Shown here: one piece after another, positions 24,663 to 32,407 of the stretch
Layout: the number at the start of each line of letters is the position of its first letter
Position numbering within the stretch: position 1 is the stretch's first letter
Assembly: GCA_016782885.1 (NCBI GenBank)
Contig: JADHXQ010000022.1
Coordinates: forward strand, 1-49,978
Origin: Phycisphaerae bacterium
Lineage (GTDB): Bacteria > Planctomycetota > Phycisphaerae > SM23-33
Direction: 5' to 3'
DNA: 49,978 nt
Translations under genes and position numbers: made by a program
The notes under the pieces: model-generated
Told to the model about the DNA's origin: nothing
The model's database searches: none
Seen by the model: only the letters and a program-made list of their open reading frames with translations

Positions 24663-25787
24663 CTATATCTTATTCCCGTTCAACAGCGACCTGGTGAATC
24701 TGGGCACGACCCGCTTGTTGGCGAAGAGGAGCGGGACGAGCATCTGGAGACTTGCATCCGGAGGGCGCAGGTACGGTCCGAGCGCTTTACGCCATGATGT
24801 CTTGAAAACGCCCAGATGTTCCTGGATCTTCTTGTCGCCTTTGGCGAGCACCGCCGCGGCGCAGCGGGCTGCCAGCAGGCTTGAATGTATCGACGGGTAA
24901 AGCGTTTGCCCGGTAACCGCCGCGGCGAATCCACCGGCCGATCCGGCCAGCAGGCACCGCTTGGCCGTGTGTGAACTCATCTCCATTGCGACACCGGCTT
25001 GGGGTTTCCATAACGCTCCGCCGGCCTTGCCCAACGCCAAACGCCCGGGAAGGAGCCCGGCATTACGGAGGCCCACAATCAGGTCCGAGAGTTCTCCGAC
25101 CCCCGGTTCCTTACCGGGCGATTCGGACATCACCCTGGCATGCAGTGTATCGCCGGACACAAAGTACATACCAAGGTCGCTGCGGTTTGGCGTTTCAACC
25201 ACGTTGAGGGACTTGTCGTTGATTTCCCTCGCCATGACCGCCGTCAACGGGATATCCAGACCCGTGACGGTGAGTTGCGAAGTGAACGTCCCGCCATTTG
25301 GCAGCGCCATATGTCCAATGGCCTCAGAAGCCGACCCGGCGACAAAGAGGAGGAGTCGGGCCTTTGATTTACAGGAGCCCGACAGCACAACACCGCTTTC
25401 CTGTAGCTCGACCCCTGGAAGAGCATTTGCCTTACGCAGACTGACACCAGCCTTGCGGGCTTCGACTGCGAGGGCCTTGCACAACTTCGCTGGGTGCAGA
25501 AAGTAGCCCAGGACGGATCGACCGCGATACTCGGCTTGCCTGTTGAAGTCAACACTATGATATCGCACAGAGCGAAACGGGGTGGCCGAACATTTTTTCG
25601 GTAGCGATTTGGGCATACCCCCCAGGTTAAACAGGCTCGCGGGCGCCCAATCGGTCAGCGGAGATTCATCGCCCTCCGCAGGGGAGTCGACGAGGACCAC
25701 GCTGAGCCCGTCTCTCGCCAGAAGATACCCCGCAGCCAGGCCCGCAGGCGTGCCCCCGAGTATCGCAATGTCGAATACCTTTGCCAT
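24663..25787 (-). CDS. FAD-dependent oxidoreductase, geranylgeranyl-reductase/halogenase-like fold
   Basis: 374 residues. The N-terminal Rossmann fingerprint DIAILGGTPAGLAAGYLLARDGLSVVLVD shows FAD binding. A later CLLAGSAGGFAAAVTGQTLYPSIHSSLLAA region matches the GD-box part of the group that includes geranylgeranyl reductases and flavin halogenases. The Lys typical of tryptophan halogenases is not evident. The substrate is unknown; a lipid or isoprenoid double-bond reduction is one option. The start at 25787 gives the fold a proper first strand. No gene in the neighbourhood suggests a pathway. Confidence 0.75.
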   Translation of the reverse strand: MAKVFDIAILGGTPAGLAAGYLLARDGLSVVLVDSPAEGDESPLTDWAPASLFNLGGMPKSLPKKCSATPFRSVRYHSVDFNRQAEYRGRSVLGYFLHPAKLCKALAVEARKAGVSLRKANALPGVELQESGVVLSGSCKSKARLLLFVAGSASEAIGHMALPNGGTFTSQLTVTGLDIPLTAVMAREINDKSLNVVETPNRSDLGMYFVSGDTLHARVMSESPGKEPGVGELSDLIVGLRNAGLLPGRLALGKAGGALWKPQAGVAMEMSSHTAKRCLLAGSAGGFAAAVTGQTLYPSIHSSLLAARCAAAVLAKGDKKIQEHLGVFKTSWRKALGPYLRPPDASLQMLVPLLFANKRVVPRFTRSLLNGNKI

Positions 25788-26005
25788 GAAGGCTCAACAG
25801 ACTATCAGAGCAGGGGTGGCGCACGCAAATGGCAAATCCCGCCCGTTCGATAATCCCCCCACGGCGACGTCGAGCCTTGTGTGGAGGAATTCGGGACTTG
25901 TTACGGAGGAAGTGGGGCTCTATAAAGGACGAGACGTGGTTATTTGCCCGAGAGACCTGTAGATCTCTTGGATCGTTCATTCCTCTTTTTGAATGGAGTT
26001 GTATC

Positions 26006-26047
26006 ATGAGTAAGAAACATTACAACGAGGAAACACAGTGCTTTTGA
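26006..26047 (+). CDS. Possible 13-residue leader peptide or truncated gene start
   Basis: ATG 26006 has GGAG eight bases upstream and encodes [13 protein letters not shown], then stop. Five bases later another ATG begins MSKRRKG. It may be a leader or the stump of a broken gene. The evidence is only the ribosome site. Confidence 0.25.
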   Translation: MSKKHYNEETQCF

Positions 26048-26051
26048 GGTC

Positions 26052-26247
26052 ATGAGTAAACGACGGAAGGGATACCCCTCCGAAACCAGAGTAAAGCAAG
26101 GATCGCAAATGGTGCATGGCGACAAAGAACTCATCGAAAAGCTCGGTAGGCAAGACCCATGCCCCTGCGGTTCCGCCCGGAAATTTCAAGAACTGTTGCA
26201 TGAAATCCAAAAAGTATGATGGTGTCCACCGCGACTACCACTTTTAG
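26052..26247 (+). pseudogene. Frameshifted small SEC-C motif protein
   Basis: From ATG 26052 the frame reads to [14 protein letters not shown], the start of a SEC-C zinc motif (normally GRNDPCPCGSGKKFKKCC). It then leaves the pattern and stops at 26219. One base further along, the other frame continues [19 protein letters not shown] and stops at 26247. A single extra base near 26187 (the C in TTTCAAG) explains both. Intact it would be about 64 residues with a CxC...CC zinc-binding tail. Either a real frameshift or a sequencing slip. Confidence 0.7.
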
Positions 26248-26264
26248 AGACGAATAACACCCGG

Positions 26265-26302
26265 CTGGGGAGGGGCGGCGTGAAAGGCCGTCCCTCTCCC
26301 AG
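26265..26302 (+). other. Strong hairpin after the SEC-C remnant
   Basis: CTGGGGAGGGGCGGC pairs with GCCGTCCCTCTCCCAG (one bulge and one wobble) around GTGAAAG. No T-run follows, so it is a structured RNA or DNA element and not a standard terminator. Confidence 0.45.
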
Positions 26303-26404
26303 CGCGTTATCCACGGAGAATAGGCTTGTGAATAATAATGAATCTTGCCCCATACAAACTTGCTGAATCATTTAGGGAAACAGGATATGGCGGAAGGATT
26401 AAGA

Positions 26405-26962
26405 ATGCGGAATACCCATAAATGCATATTCAAGACTGTTGCTCTGGTTTCGGTTTTATGTTTGGCCTCTGGTTGTGCAACACCTCGCCTTTCTGATGAT
26501 GTTGAAGTGGTGATAAAGCCGGGTGTCTACCAGTTAGAGGGGACCAGTCCCGGCAATCTAGGCGGGCCATACCGCGGGAGCATAGCTATCGATCGCTCGG
26601 GGGCAAATTACAAGTTGATGTGGGTGATAGGCCGAAACCAAACGCAAGTAGGTGTTGGAATCCTGGAGAGTTCCATTTTGAGTGTTGGCTACCTCGATAC
26701 CAAGACTCGTGCTTTCGGAGTTGTCTCATTTAGAGTGTTGAGCCCGACACACCTGAGAGGAAAATGGGCGCCGCTTGGTTCAAAGTCCTGCGGCATGGAA
26801 GATCTGAAATACATCAAGCCGCTTCCAAAAGAGAAAAACAACACTGCCCCGCCTCTAAAGCCGGGGCAATTGGGGGCGATTCGGGTCAGCCCTGACTACC
26901 GCGGGATTATGAAAAACTGGTCGCCCCTACAGGGTAAACGGTCCCCGGCCCTGTGGTCCTGA
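26405..26962 (+). CDS. Putative lipoprotein of unknown function
   Basis: 185 residues from ATG 26405, chosen because GGAAGGA lies 7 bases upstream and it gives a standard signal peptide (MRNTHKCIFKTVALVSVLCLASGC) with lipobox LASGC. The mature part is a short beta-rich domain (VVIKPGVYQLEGTSPG, YRGSIAIDRSGANYKLMWVIG, VGVGILESSILSVGY). No family recognised. The last 20 or so residues read like translated junction sequence, and the stop lies four bases before the stop of an antisense sulfatase remnant, so the true C-terminus may have been replaced during rearrangement. Base composition is lower in GC than the flanks. Confidence 0.65.
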   Translation: MRNTHKCIFKTVALVSVLCLASGCATPRLSDDVEVVIKPGVYQLEGTSPGNLGGPYRGSIAIDRSGANYKLMWVIGRNQTQVGVGILESSILSVGYLDTKTRAFGVVSFRVLSPTHLRGKWAPLGSKSCGMEDLKYIKPLPKEKNNTAPPLKPGQLGAIRVSPDYRGIMKNWSPLQGKRSPALWS

Positions 26963-26965
26963 CGA

Positions 26966-27085
26966 CTACACCTTAACCTTCTGATCGTCGGGGATTTTGG
27001 CGCCGACGGTCTTGCGGCACTTGTTCAGACGTTGGCGCATTTCGGCCCTTCGCTTGGGGTCGGTGAGCATTGGCAGGTCCGATAT
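26966..27085 (-). pseudogene. 3' end of a lost sulfatase gene
   Basis: Read leftward, this gives PKRRAEMRQRLNKCRK, TVGAKIPDDQKVKV and stop, against PKRAAEMRQRLSKWRK, SAGAKIPAGQKVKV and stop in the intact sulfatase at 27876-29366. DNA identity is about 80 percent over the first 97 bases, so it comes from a paralogue and not from a recent copy. The rest of that gene is absent. The PIN-domain pair lies between this piece and the intact sulfatase's own 3' end, in direct orientation. Confidence 0.85.
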
Positions 27086-27199
27086 GCCTTAATGGCTTGG
27101 CCTATTCCGGCCTAAAGTACGCGACTTAGTGCAACCGTTCTGGTGGAAAAGCGGTTCACCACTGTTGCATCCAATTGCCGACACTGATATATTGCGAAT

Positions 27200-27688
27200 G
27201 TGAAGACAATTTACATAGAGACCTCGATACCAAGCTACTTGACGGCTCGACCAAGCCGTGATGTTAGAACCGCGGCATGGCAGCAAATCACTACTCAGTG
27301 GTGGGATCAGGAGAAACCAAAATACGACCTGTTCACTTCAGAACTTGTTCTTGCAGAGGCCTCTGCTGGTGATCCGGATGCAGCCCAGCGACGTCTCAGT
27401 TCGCTAGAAGGCATTCCCGAACTTGCATTGACTGATGAGGCAAAGGTTCTTGCCTCCCGCCTAATGTCTGGTGGAGGCATTCCTGCTCACGCACAGGCCG
27501 ATGCACTTCATGTCGCCACAGCAAGTGTTCACGAAATGGATTTCTTGTTAACGTGGAATTGCAGGCATATTGACAACGCTGCACGAAAACCAATCGTAAG
27601 AGCTATATGCGATGCTTCGGGATATACTTGTCCTGAAATATGCACGCCCCTGGAACTGCTATCGGAGGATGCCGGAAATGTACACTGA
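27200..27688 (+). CDS. PIN-domain protein, probable VapC-like toxin
   Basis: 162 residues. It opens KTIYIETSIPSYLTARPS, with the first acidic residue of the PIN site in IETS. FTSELVLAEASAGD, HAQADALHVATASVHEMDFLLTWNCRHIDN carries the later acidic residues (Glu in LAEA, Asp in ADALH, and LLTWN/RHID). PIN proteins of this kind are metal-dependent RNases, often toxins. The 58-residue partner overlaps its end by 11 bases, in the order toxin then partner, the reverse of most vapBC operons. Lower GC than the neighbours suggests import. The start at 27200 is a GTG (spelled with M). Confidence 0.8.
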   Translation: MKTIYIETSIPSYLTARPSRDVRTAAWQQITTQWWDQEKPKYDLFTSELVLAEASAGDPDAAQRRLSSLEGIPELALTDEAKVLASRLMSGGGIPAHAQADALHVATASVHEMDFLLTWNCRHIDNAARKPIVRAICDASGYTCPEICTPLELLSEDAGNVH

Positions 27689-27854
27689 CGAAATAATCGC
27701 AGAAGTCTGGCGAAATCGCGACGCATATGTCCAAGAGCATCATAACAATCTAGACGAGATTGTTGCTGACCTGCGCAGGCGAGAAAAGACACATCCAAAC
27801 CAGATTGTCGACCGACGAGGCAGCCGGACAAAAGCATCCGACGTACAAGAGTGA
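27678..27854 (+). CDS. Small partner of the PIN protein, possible antitoxin
   Basis: 58 residues, MYTDEIIAEVWRNRDAYVQEHH followed by NNLDEIVADLRRREKTHP. ATG 27678 is preferred over ATG 27669, because the GGAGG at 27664-27668 is 9 bases away from the first and touches the second. It overlaps the PIN gene by 11 bases, which indicates coupled translation. No DNA-binding fold is visible; the helical, charged character would suit a toxin-binding peptide. Antitoxin role is inferred from position only. I recall similar short proteins beside PIN genes in other bacteria, without a tested function. Confidence 0.65.
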   Translation: MYTDEIIAEVWRNRDAYVQEHHNNLDEIVADLRRREKTHPNQIVDRRGSRTKASDVQE

Positions 27855-27875
27855 CCCGTCCCGCAGGCCTGACGA

Positions 27876-29366
27876 CTATACTTTGACCTTCTGGCCGGCC
27901 GGGATTTTGGCGCCGGCGCTCTTACGCCACTTGCTCAGGCGTTGGCGCATTTCGGCTGCCCGTTTGGGGAATTTTGCTGACAGGTCCGTCTTCTCGCCGC
28001 CGTCGGCGCCGAGGTCGTAGAGTTCGCACTTGCCGGTTTCGAAAAACTCGATGAGCTTCCATCGCCCGTTTCGCACCGCGCCGCTGGATACTCCGCCCAG
28101 GAAATGCGGTTTGTCCAGCGGGTAATGCCAATATACATCATCACGTTTCACACGCGACTTGGGATCGCCGAGCATCGGCACGATCGAGACGCCGTCGAGA
28201 TGTTGCTTTGGATCGATGGATACGGCGGCCGCTGATGCGAACGTCGGGTAGAAGTCCACGTTGGTGGTCACTCCATCGCAGACGGTGTTCGGGCTGACCT
28301 TCCCCGGCCAGCGTGCGATCAGCGGTACGCGGATTCCGCCTTCGTACAGCGAACTCTTGCCTCCGCGCAGCGGGCCGTTAAGCGTCACGTTCGACTCGCC
28401 GCCGTTATCGCTGGTGAATACGATAAGCGTATTGTCCGCCAGCCCCGACTCGGAAAGCTTTTTCACGATCATCCCCACGCCGTCGTCGATGCTCTCGATC
28501 ATCGCGGCCAGGTGCGGATTGTGGTGGGGGGCCCAGTGGTTGTCCGGATCGCCGGTCTTGCCCGCATCCTGGCAGAGGTAGCAGTTGGTCCGCGTGCTGG
28601 TAGGCGGGGCGTGCTTGCGGCGATACTTGGCGACGAGTTCGGGCTTTCCGTTGAGGATCGTGTGCGGCGCGAAGTGGGACAGGTAGAGGAAGAACGGGCG
28701 GTCCTTGTTGCGATCGATGAAGTCGACGGCCTCGATGTTCATGCGATCGACGAGATACTCGTTGCCCGCCAGGCGCTTCTTCTTGACGTTCAGCCAGCAT
28801 ATCTTCTGCTTGCGGAATACGTACGGAAAAAAATTCGCCCCGTTGCCGACGCCCTTGATCTCATTGATGAGTTCCTCGTCGAAACCGTGATCGGTGGGGC
28901 GAACCTCGACCTTGGCGCCGTGGTGACGATATCCCGTCAGGTGCCACTTGCCGATCATCCCCGTGGCGTATCCGTTTTTCTTCAGCAGCTTTGCGATGGT
29001 CACGTGATCGGTCGACAAAGGCTTATCGCCGGGGCGGAGGTAGTCGGTGATTCCCACGCGCGCGGGGTACTGCCCGGTAAGCAGCGCCGCCCGGTACGGC
29101 GAGCAGACCGGCGCCGAGGCGTAGGCATTCGTAAACCGCATACCATCCTTCGCCAGGCGGTCGAGATTCGGCGTCTCGTTAAAGTTGTTACCGTAACACC
29201 CCAACTCCGCCCAACCGAGATCGTCGGCGAGGATGAAGATGATGTTCGGATGCCGAAAGCGAGCCTTCTTGTCGGCGGCAAGGGCGCCGCAACCCAGCGT
29301 CGAAGAGGCCGCTCCAATTCCGCAGATCGCCAAAAACTCTCTCCGCATGCAATTTCTGTGTTTCAT
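27876..29366 (-). CDS. Tat-exported type I sulfatase
   Basis: 496 residues. The N-terminus has MRREFLAICGIGAASSTLGC, a twin-arginine-type signal with a possible lipobox. The sulfatase fold shows PNIIFILADDLGW (metal site), TPNLDRLAKDGMRFTNAY, and CSPYR (Cys88 to Arg92), where the Cys is converted to formylglycine. It then shows GKWHLTGY and FTSDNGGES. It removes sulfate from carbohydrate substrates, as is common in planctomycetes that feed on algal polysaccharides. Activation needs a real formylglycine-generating enzyme or anaerobic maturase; the SUMF domains in this window lack the catalytic pair, so it must lie elsewhere. I start at 29366 because GGAG lies nine bases upstream; an ORF start at 29498 would add a non-signal leader. 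It diverges from the DUF1080 gene across 185 bases. Confidence 0.93.
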   Translation of the reverse strand: MKHRNCMRREFLAICGIGAASSTLGCGALAADKKARFRHPNIIFILADDLGWAELGCYGNNFNETPNLDRLAKDGMRFTNAYASAPVCSPYRAALLTGQYPARVGITDYLRPGDKPLSTDHVTIAKLLKKNGYATGMIGKWHLTGYRHHGAKVEVRPTDHGFDEELINEIKGVGNGANFFPYVFRKQKICWLNVKKKRLAGNEYLVDRMNIEAVDFIDRNKDRPFFLYLSHFAPHTILNGKPELVAKYRRKHAPPTSTRTNCYLCQDAGKTGDPDNHWAPHHNPHLAAMIESIDDGVGMIVKKLSESGLADNTLIVFTSDNGGESNVTLNGPLRGGKSSLYEGGIRVPLIARWPGKVSPNTVCDGVTTNVDFYPTFASAAAVSIDPKQHLDGVSIVPMLGDPKSRVKRDDVYWHYPLDKPHFLGGVSSGAVRNGRWKLIEFFETGKCELYDLGADGGEKTDLSAKFPKRAAEMRQRLSKWRKSAGAKIPAGQKVKV

Positions 29367-29551
29367 GTGCGATATCTCCAAGACAGCATCTTTGTTGCCA
29401 TGACGCCGTGCGTCAACCAGAATCTTGGCTTGCCCGGGTGGTTGGTTTAGGTACAATCTTGCTGGAGATTCCGGCCCCCTGAGATTCATGAAGGCCACAG
29501 TGGGACTCGAATGCTAACACCGGAAACAAAAATCATCGAAAGGAACGCAAT

Positions 29552-30622
29552 ATGAATCATGATACATCAGAGAGCAAATGCAACTGCAGCGGATCGAGTC
29601 GTCGGGGCTTCCTGAAGTCGGCGGCTGCGGCGGCCGGCGGGATATCCCTCGCTTCGGTCCTGCCATGCCAATTGGCCCACGCTGCCGAAGCCAAGAAAGC
29701 CAACCCGTGGGAGGTGCTCTTCGACGGTAAGAAACTCGACAAGTGGGACTACAACCCAAAGGCATGGAAGGTCACTGACGACGGAGAACTCTACAGCCCG
29801 GGCAAGGGCGGGAACATATTCTCCAAGAAGAAGTACCAGGACTTCACGCTGGACATCGAATTCAAGATGTCCAAGGGCTGCAACAGCGGGGTGTTCGTCC
29901 GAATGGCCAGCCGCAAGGACTGGCTGCACAGCTCCATGGAGATCCAGGTCCTCGACTCGTTCGGTAAGGCCAAAGTCGGCAAGCACGACTGCGGCGCCGT
30001 CTACGACGCACTGGCGCCGAGCATCAACGCCGCCAAGAAGGCCGGTGAATGGAACCGCTACTTCATCACGTGCTTCAAGAATCGCGTGTTCATTTCCCTT
30101 AACGGGATTCAGATCATCGACATGGACCTCAACAAGTGGGACACCGCGCACAAGAACGCCGATGGATCCAAGAACAAATTCCGCGATCCGCTCAAGACGC
30201 TCACACACGCCGGATGTTTCGCCCTGCAGACGCACGGTAAACCGGTTTCATACCGCAACATCCGCGTCAAACCTCTGACGTTGCTGGGCAAGTGCCCCGA
30301 GTGCGGAACGGCAGGTCCGGTGGGCTGGTTCTGCGGGAAATGCAAGACTGTCTGCGCGCCTCTGGTGAAGGTCAAGTGCAAAGAGTGCGGTAAGACCGTT
30401 CAGGCCGGAACATATTGCGAGAAGGGCAACTTGTTCCACTTGCCTGCCGAAGGCGTCGAGTGTACTAACTGCGGTAACGCACCGGGAATGGTCTGCGAGA
30501 TGAGCGACTGCGGTTACTCTCTTTGCATGGGCGCCAAGTACTGCGAAAAGTGCAAGAAGCCGTACGCCTACAAAGGCGCCGGTTGCCCGATTTGCGCGAA
30601 GAAGGCGAAAGCGAAGAAGTAG
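29552..30622 (+). CDS. Tat-exported DUF1080 (3-keto-disaccharide hydrolase-like) protein with cysteine-rich tail
   Basis: 356 residues. Signal: SRRGFLKSAAAAAGGISLASVLP, a twin-arginine type. Residues about 53-240 form a DUF1080 domain (WEVLFDGKKLDKWDY, FTLDIEFKM, NSGVFVRM, GEWNRYFITCFKNRVFISLNG, HAGCFALQTHG). Members of this beta-sandwich family bind or cleave glycans. Residues about 243-356 are unusual: 17 cysteines arranged mostly as CxxC pairs (CPEC, CGKC, CKEC, CTNC, CEKC, CPIC), like several zinc ribbons in a row, ending in a Lys-rich tail. Export by Tat fits a protein folded with metal before transport. It diverges from the sulfatase gene and probably shares its control region. The function of the tail is unknown. 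Confidence 0.88.
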   Translation: MNHDTSESKCNCSGSSRRGFLKSAAAAAGGISLASVLPCQLAHAAEAKKANPWEVLFDGKKLDKWDYNPKAWKVTDDGELYSPGKGGNIFSKKKYQDFTLDIEFKMSKGCNSGVFVRMASRKDWLHSSMEIQVLDSFGKAKVGKHDCGAVYDALAPSINAAKKAGEWNRYFITCFKNRVFISLNGIQIIDMDLNKWDTAHKNADGSKNKFRDPLKTLTHAGCFALQTHGKPVSYRNIRVKPLTLLGKCPECGTAGPVGWFCGKCKTVCAPLVKVKCKECGKTVQAGTYCEKGNLFHLPAEGVECTNCGNAPGMVCEMSDCGYSLCMGAKYCEKCKKPYAYKGAGCPICAKKAKAKK

Positions 30623-30651
30623 CGGATCGTCTCATGAAAGTATGGTCGACC

Positions 30652-30763
30652 TACCTTGGGCTTGTGCTCATCTGCGCGTGTCCATTCAGGTCGACTCGGA
30701 ACCAGGTAAGGGTATGCGATTTACCGGTCACCAACACGTCTGCAATTCAGGCGTGCGCCTGGT
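30652..30763 (+). pseudogene. Remnant of a histidine kinase joined to a SUMF-type tail
   Basis: One frame gives VSIQVDSEPGKGMRFT, which matches the end of the kinase at 20453-21253 (TIRVDSELGKGSRFT). It runs straight into GHQHVCNSGVRLVMGD and stop, which matches the SUMF-type tail at 15377-15480. Just upstream, another frame gives YLGLVLICA, like the GLGL box. The kinase part is therefore a deletion remnant. An alternative reading from ATG 30634 would be a 43-residue peptide with a signal-like start; I think this is chance. Confidence 0.6.
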
Positions 30764-30826
30764 AATGGGCGATTAGGCACTGGTCTCAGAAGATTTGGGT
30801 TGGCGCTTGCTTGTTTGTCCGAACAC

Positions 30827-30905
30827 CGCGCGAAACCGCAAGCGGTTTGATACGCCGATGCGCACGTTTGTTCGCGCGTTATATAACCGCTTGCGGTTTC
30901 GCGCG
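30827..30905. repeat. Perfect 21-bp inverted repeat with 37-bp spacer
   Basis: Arms 30827-30847 and 30885-30905 are exact reverse complements and contain GAAACCGCAAGCGGTT. Each arm also holds a small palindrome (AACCGC, AA, GCGGTT). The spacer has further GCGC words. No transposase frame is near. It lies between the kinase and regulator remnants, so it may be part of what disrupted them. Confidence 0.85.
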
Positions 30906-30922
30906 TCGTTAACAATTTCGAC

Positions 30923-30996
30923 TTCTCAAAGTAGCGTATCGCGGTTATGGCTATTCCAATTCTCAAAGTAGCGTATCGCGGTTATGGCTATTCCAA
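30923..30996. repeat. Perfect 37-bp tandem duplication over a regulator start
   Basis: Units 30923-30959 and 30960-30996 are identical. Each contains GCGTATCGCGGTTATGGCTA, the leader and start codon of the regulator remnant at 30984-31052. A third partial copy, GCGTATCGCGGT, lies at 31053-31064. The intact regulator start near 15279 has a matching leader (GTATCGCGGTCATGAG, minus strand). Confidence 0.9.
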
Positions 30997-31052
30997 AAAT
31001 TCCCAAATATGCAACCGCAGAGATTCTCATTGTTGAAGATGAGATTCGCTGA
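30984..31052 (+). pseudogene. Truncated NtrC-like regulator start
   Basis: ATG to TGA gives MAIPKIPKYATAEILIVEDE plus IR. The intact regulator at 13891-15279 begins MSIPKIPKNATAEILIVEDEV. After 22 codons the sequence stops and runs directly into the end of the efflux operon. Clear homology over a short piece; only the first strand of the receiver domain is left. Confidence 0.85.
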
Positions 31053-31066
31053 AGCGTATCGCGGTC

Positions 31067-32407
31067 TCATTTCTTTGGCGGGTTCGGATCGTGGGCGGCT
31101 ATCCCGGTGATGTTTTCCAGTTGGATTGTCGCTACGGCCGCAAGGAGGCGCAGTTCGAGTCTCTTGAGGTCCAGTGCGATCAACTCCCGGCGCTGTTTGA
31201 TTACGTCGAGTTGTGAGGCCTTCCCGCCGGCGTGGGCGTCGCGGATCAGCTTGAGTTCTCTGGTTGCGGCGGGGATGATTGTTTCTTCGAGCGATTTGAG
31301 TTCCACCTGCCAGCGCTGTCGCTGCGAGAACAACTGCGAGAGCTGGCGGGCTGCTACCAGGGCGGCTACCTGGCGCTGGCGCTGGGTGGCTGCGATGTTC
31401 TGCCTGGCTGCGGCTATGTTGCCCTGGTTGCGGTCCCAGATCGGCAGGGGGGCCGAGACATTAACCGTGATGGACCCGCCGTCGTCGTCCATCTCGTAGT
31501 CCGTCTGGTAATAAGACATGCCGACCGTAACGTCGGACCATCGTTTTGTCCGAGCCAGGCGGAGTTGCGCCTGGGTGACGGCCGTTTGTGCGCGAGCGGT
31601 TTTCAATTGCGGATTGGTCGCGTTTGCGGATTTCAGGAGTGCGTCGAACTGGCCGGCAAGCGGCGAATCGACGTCGAGCGAGCAAACTAACTTCGGGGTT
31701 TTGTTGTGGGGTTGACGGCCTATGGCGATGAGCAGTCCGCGGTCGGCGTCGGAGACAAGGAAGGCGCTCTGGGCGAAGGCGGCTTTTGACTTTGCGGCGC
31801 GCTGCGTGAGTTTCAGCGTCTGGGTTTCCGATGCTTTGCCCGCCTTGAACAGGCCCACCGTCAGATCAAGTCCTTCCTGATCGGCCTGTGCGATTCGTTC
31901 GGTCAGGTCGCGATTCAAGCGAGCGTACTCCGCCCGGGCAAACGCTTCCTTTATTTCTGCTCGTATCGCAGACCACGTTTCGATGAGTTCAGCTTCGGAG
32001 AGAAAGATATTAGCTGCCGCCACCGACACGCGGGCGTCGGCTTTACCGCCGATCTCAAACTTCTGGGCCAGAGAGACGATTCCCCGCGTTTTCTTACCGG
32101 GCTCTTCCTGGAATGCGCCCCCGACAACCGGATTCGGCCACAACGCCGCCTGCGCCTGGTAACCGTGCCTGGCTAGAATCATGTGTCGAGCGCGATACAT
32201 CCCCGGATGCTGTCGCCATGCATGCCCCAAGGCCTGAGATACGGTAAACGGGCTCGGAAGCGCCGGGGCGTCGGCTCGCTCGGCGGGGGCCAAAAGCGCC
32301 CCCGAGGGCGTCTCGGCCGAGGCGACAAGTTCCGCCGGCGGGTCGAAGCTGCGATTGCAGGCGCCCGGAAACGCCGCCAGACAAATCAGGACGGTAAGCC
32401 TATTCAT
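31067..32407 (-). CDS. TolC-family outer membrane efflux protein
   Basis: 446 residues. Lipobox LAAFPGAC near residue 17, then the outer-membrane-factor helices in two halves: QALGHAWRQHPGMYRARHMILARHGYQAQAALWPNP, typical of the CusC/NodT-like group, and a second half with NPQLKTARAQTAVTQAQLRLARTKRWSDVTVG. Lipid-anchored trimeric channel spanning periplasm and outer membrane. It is the last gene of the efflux operon and overlaps the permease gene before it by 8 bases, so translation is coupled. It works with the adaptor (35432-36781) and the ABC parts. Confidence 0.9.
   Translation of the reverse strand: MNRLTVLICLAAFPGACNRSFDPPAELVASAETPSGALLAPAERADAPALPSPFTVSQALGHAWRQHPGMYRARHMILARHGYQAQAALWPNPVVGGAFQEEPGKKTRGIVSLAQKFEIGGKADARVSVAAANIFLSEAELIETWSAIRAEIKEAFARAEYARLNRDLTERIAQADQEGLDLTVGLFKAGKASETQTLKLTQRAAKSKAAFAQSAFLVSDADRGLLIAIGRQPHNKTPKLVCSLDVDSPLAGQFDALLKSANATNPQLKTARAQTAVTQAQLRLARTKRWSDVTVGMSYYQTDYEMDDDGGSITVNVSAPLPIWDRNQGNIAAARQNIAATQRQRQVAALVAARQLSQLFSQRQRWQVELKSLEETIIPAATRELKLIRDAHAGGKASQLDVIKQRRELIALDLKRLELRLLAAVATIQLENITGIAAHDPNPPKK

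Noticed and set aside
28512..29450. 312-codon frame on the plus strand
   Set aside because: Opposite the sulfatase, which has a complete active site; no ribosome site and no known motif.
30634..30765. 43-residue peptide with a signal-like start (MKVWSTYLGLVLICAC)
   Set aside because: The neighbouring frame matches the histidine-kinase end and a SUMF-type tail, which explains the sequence better.
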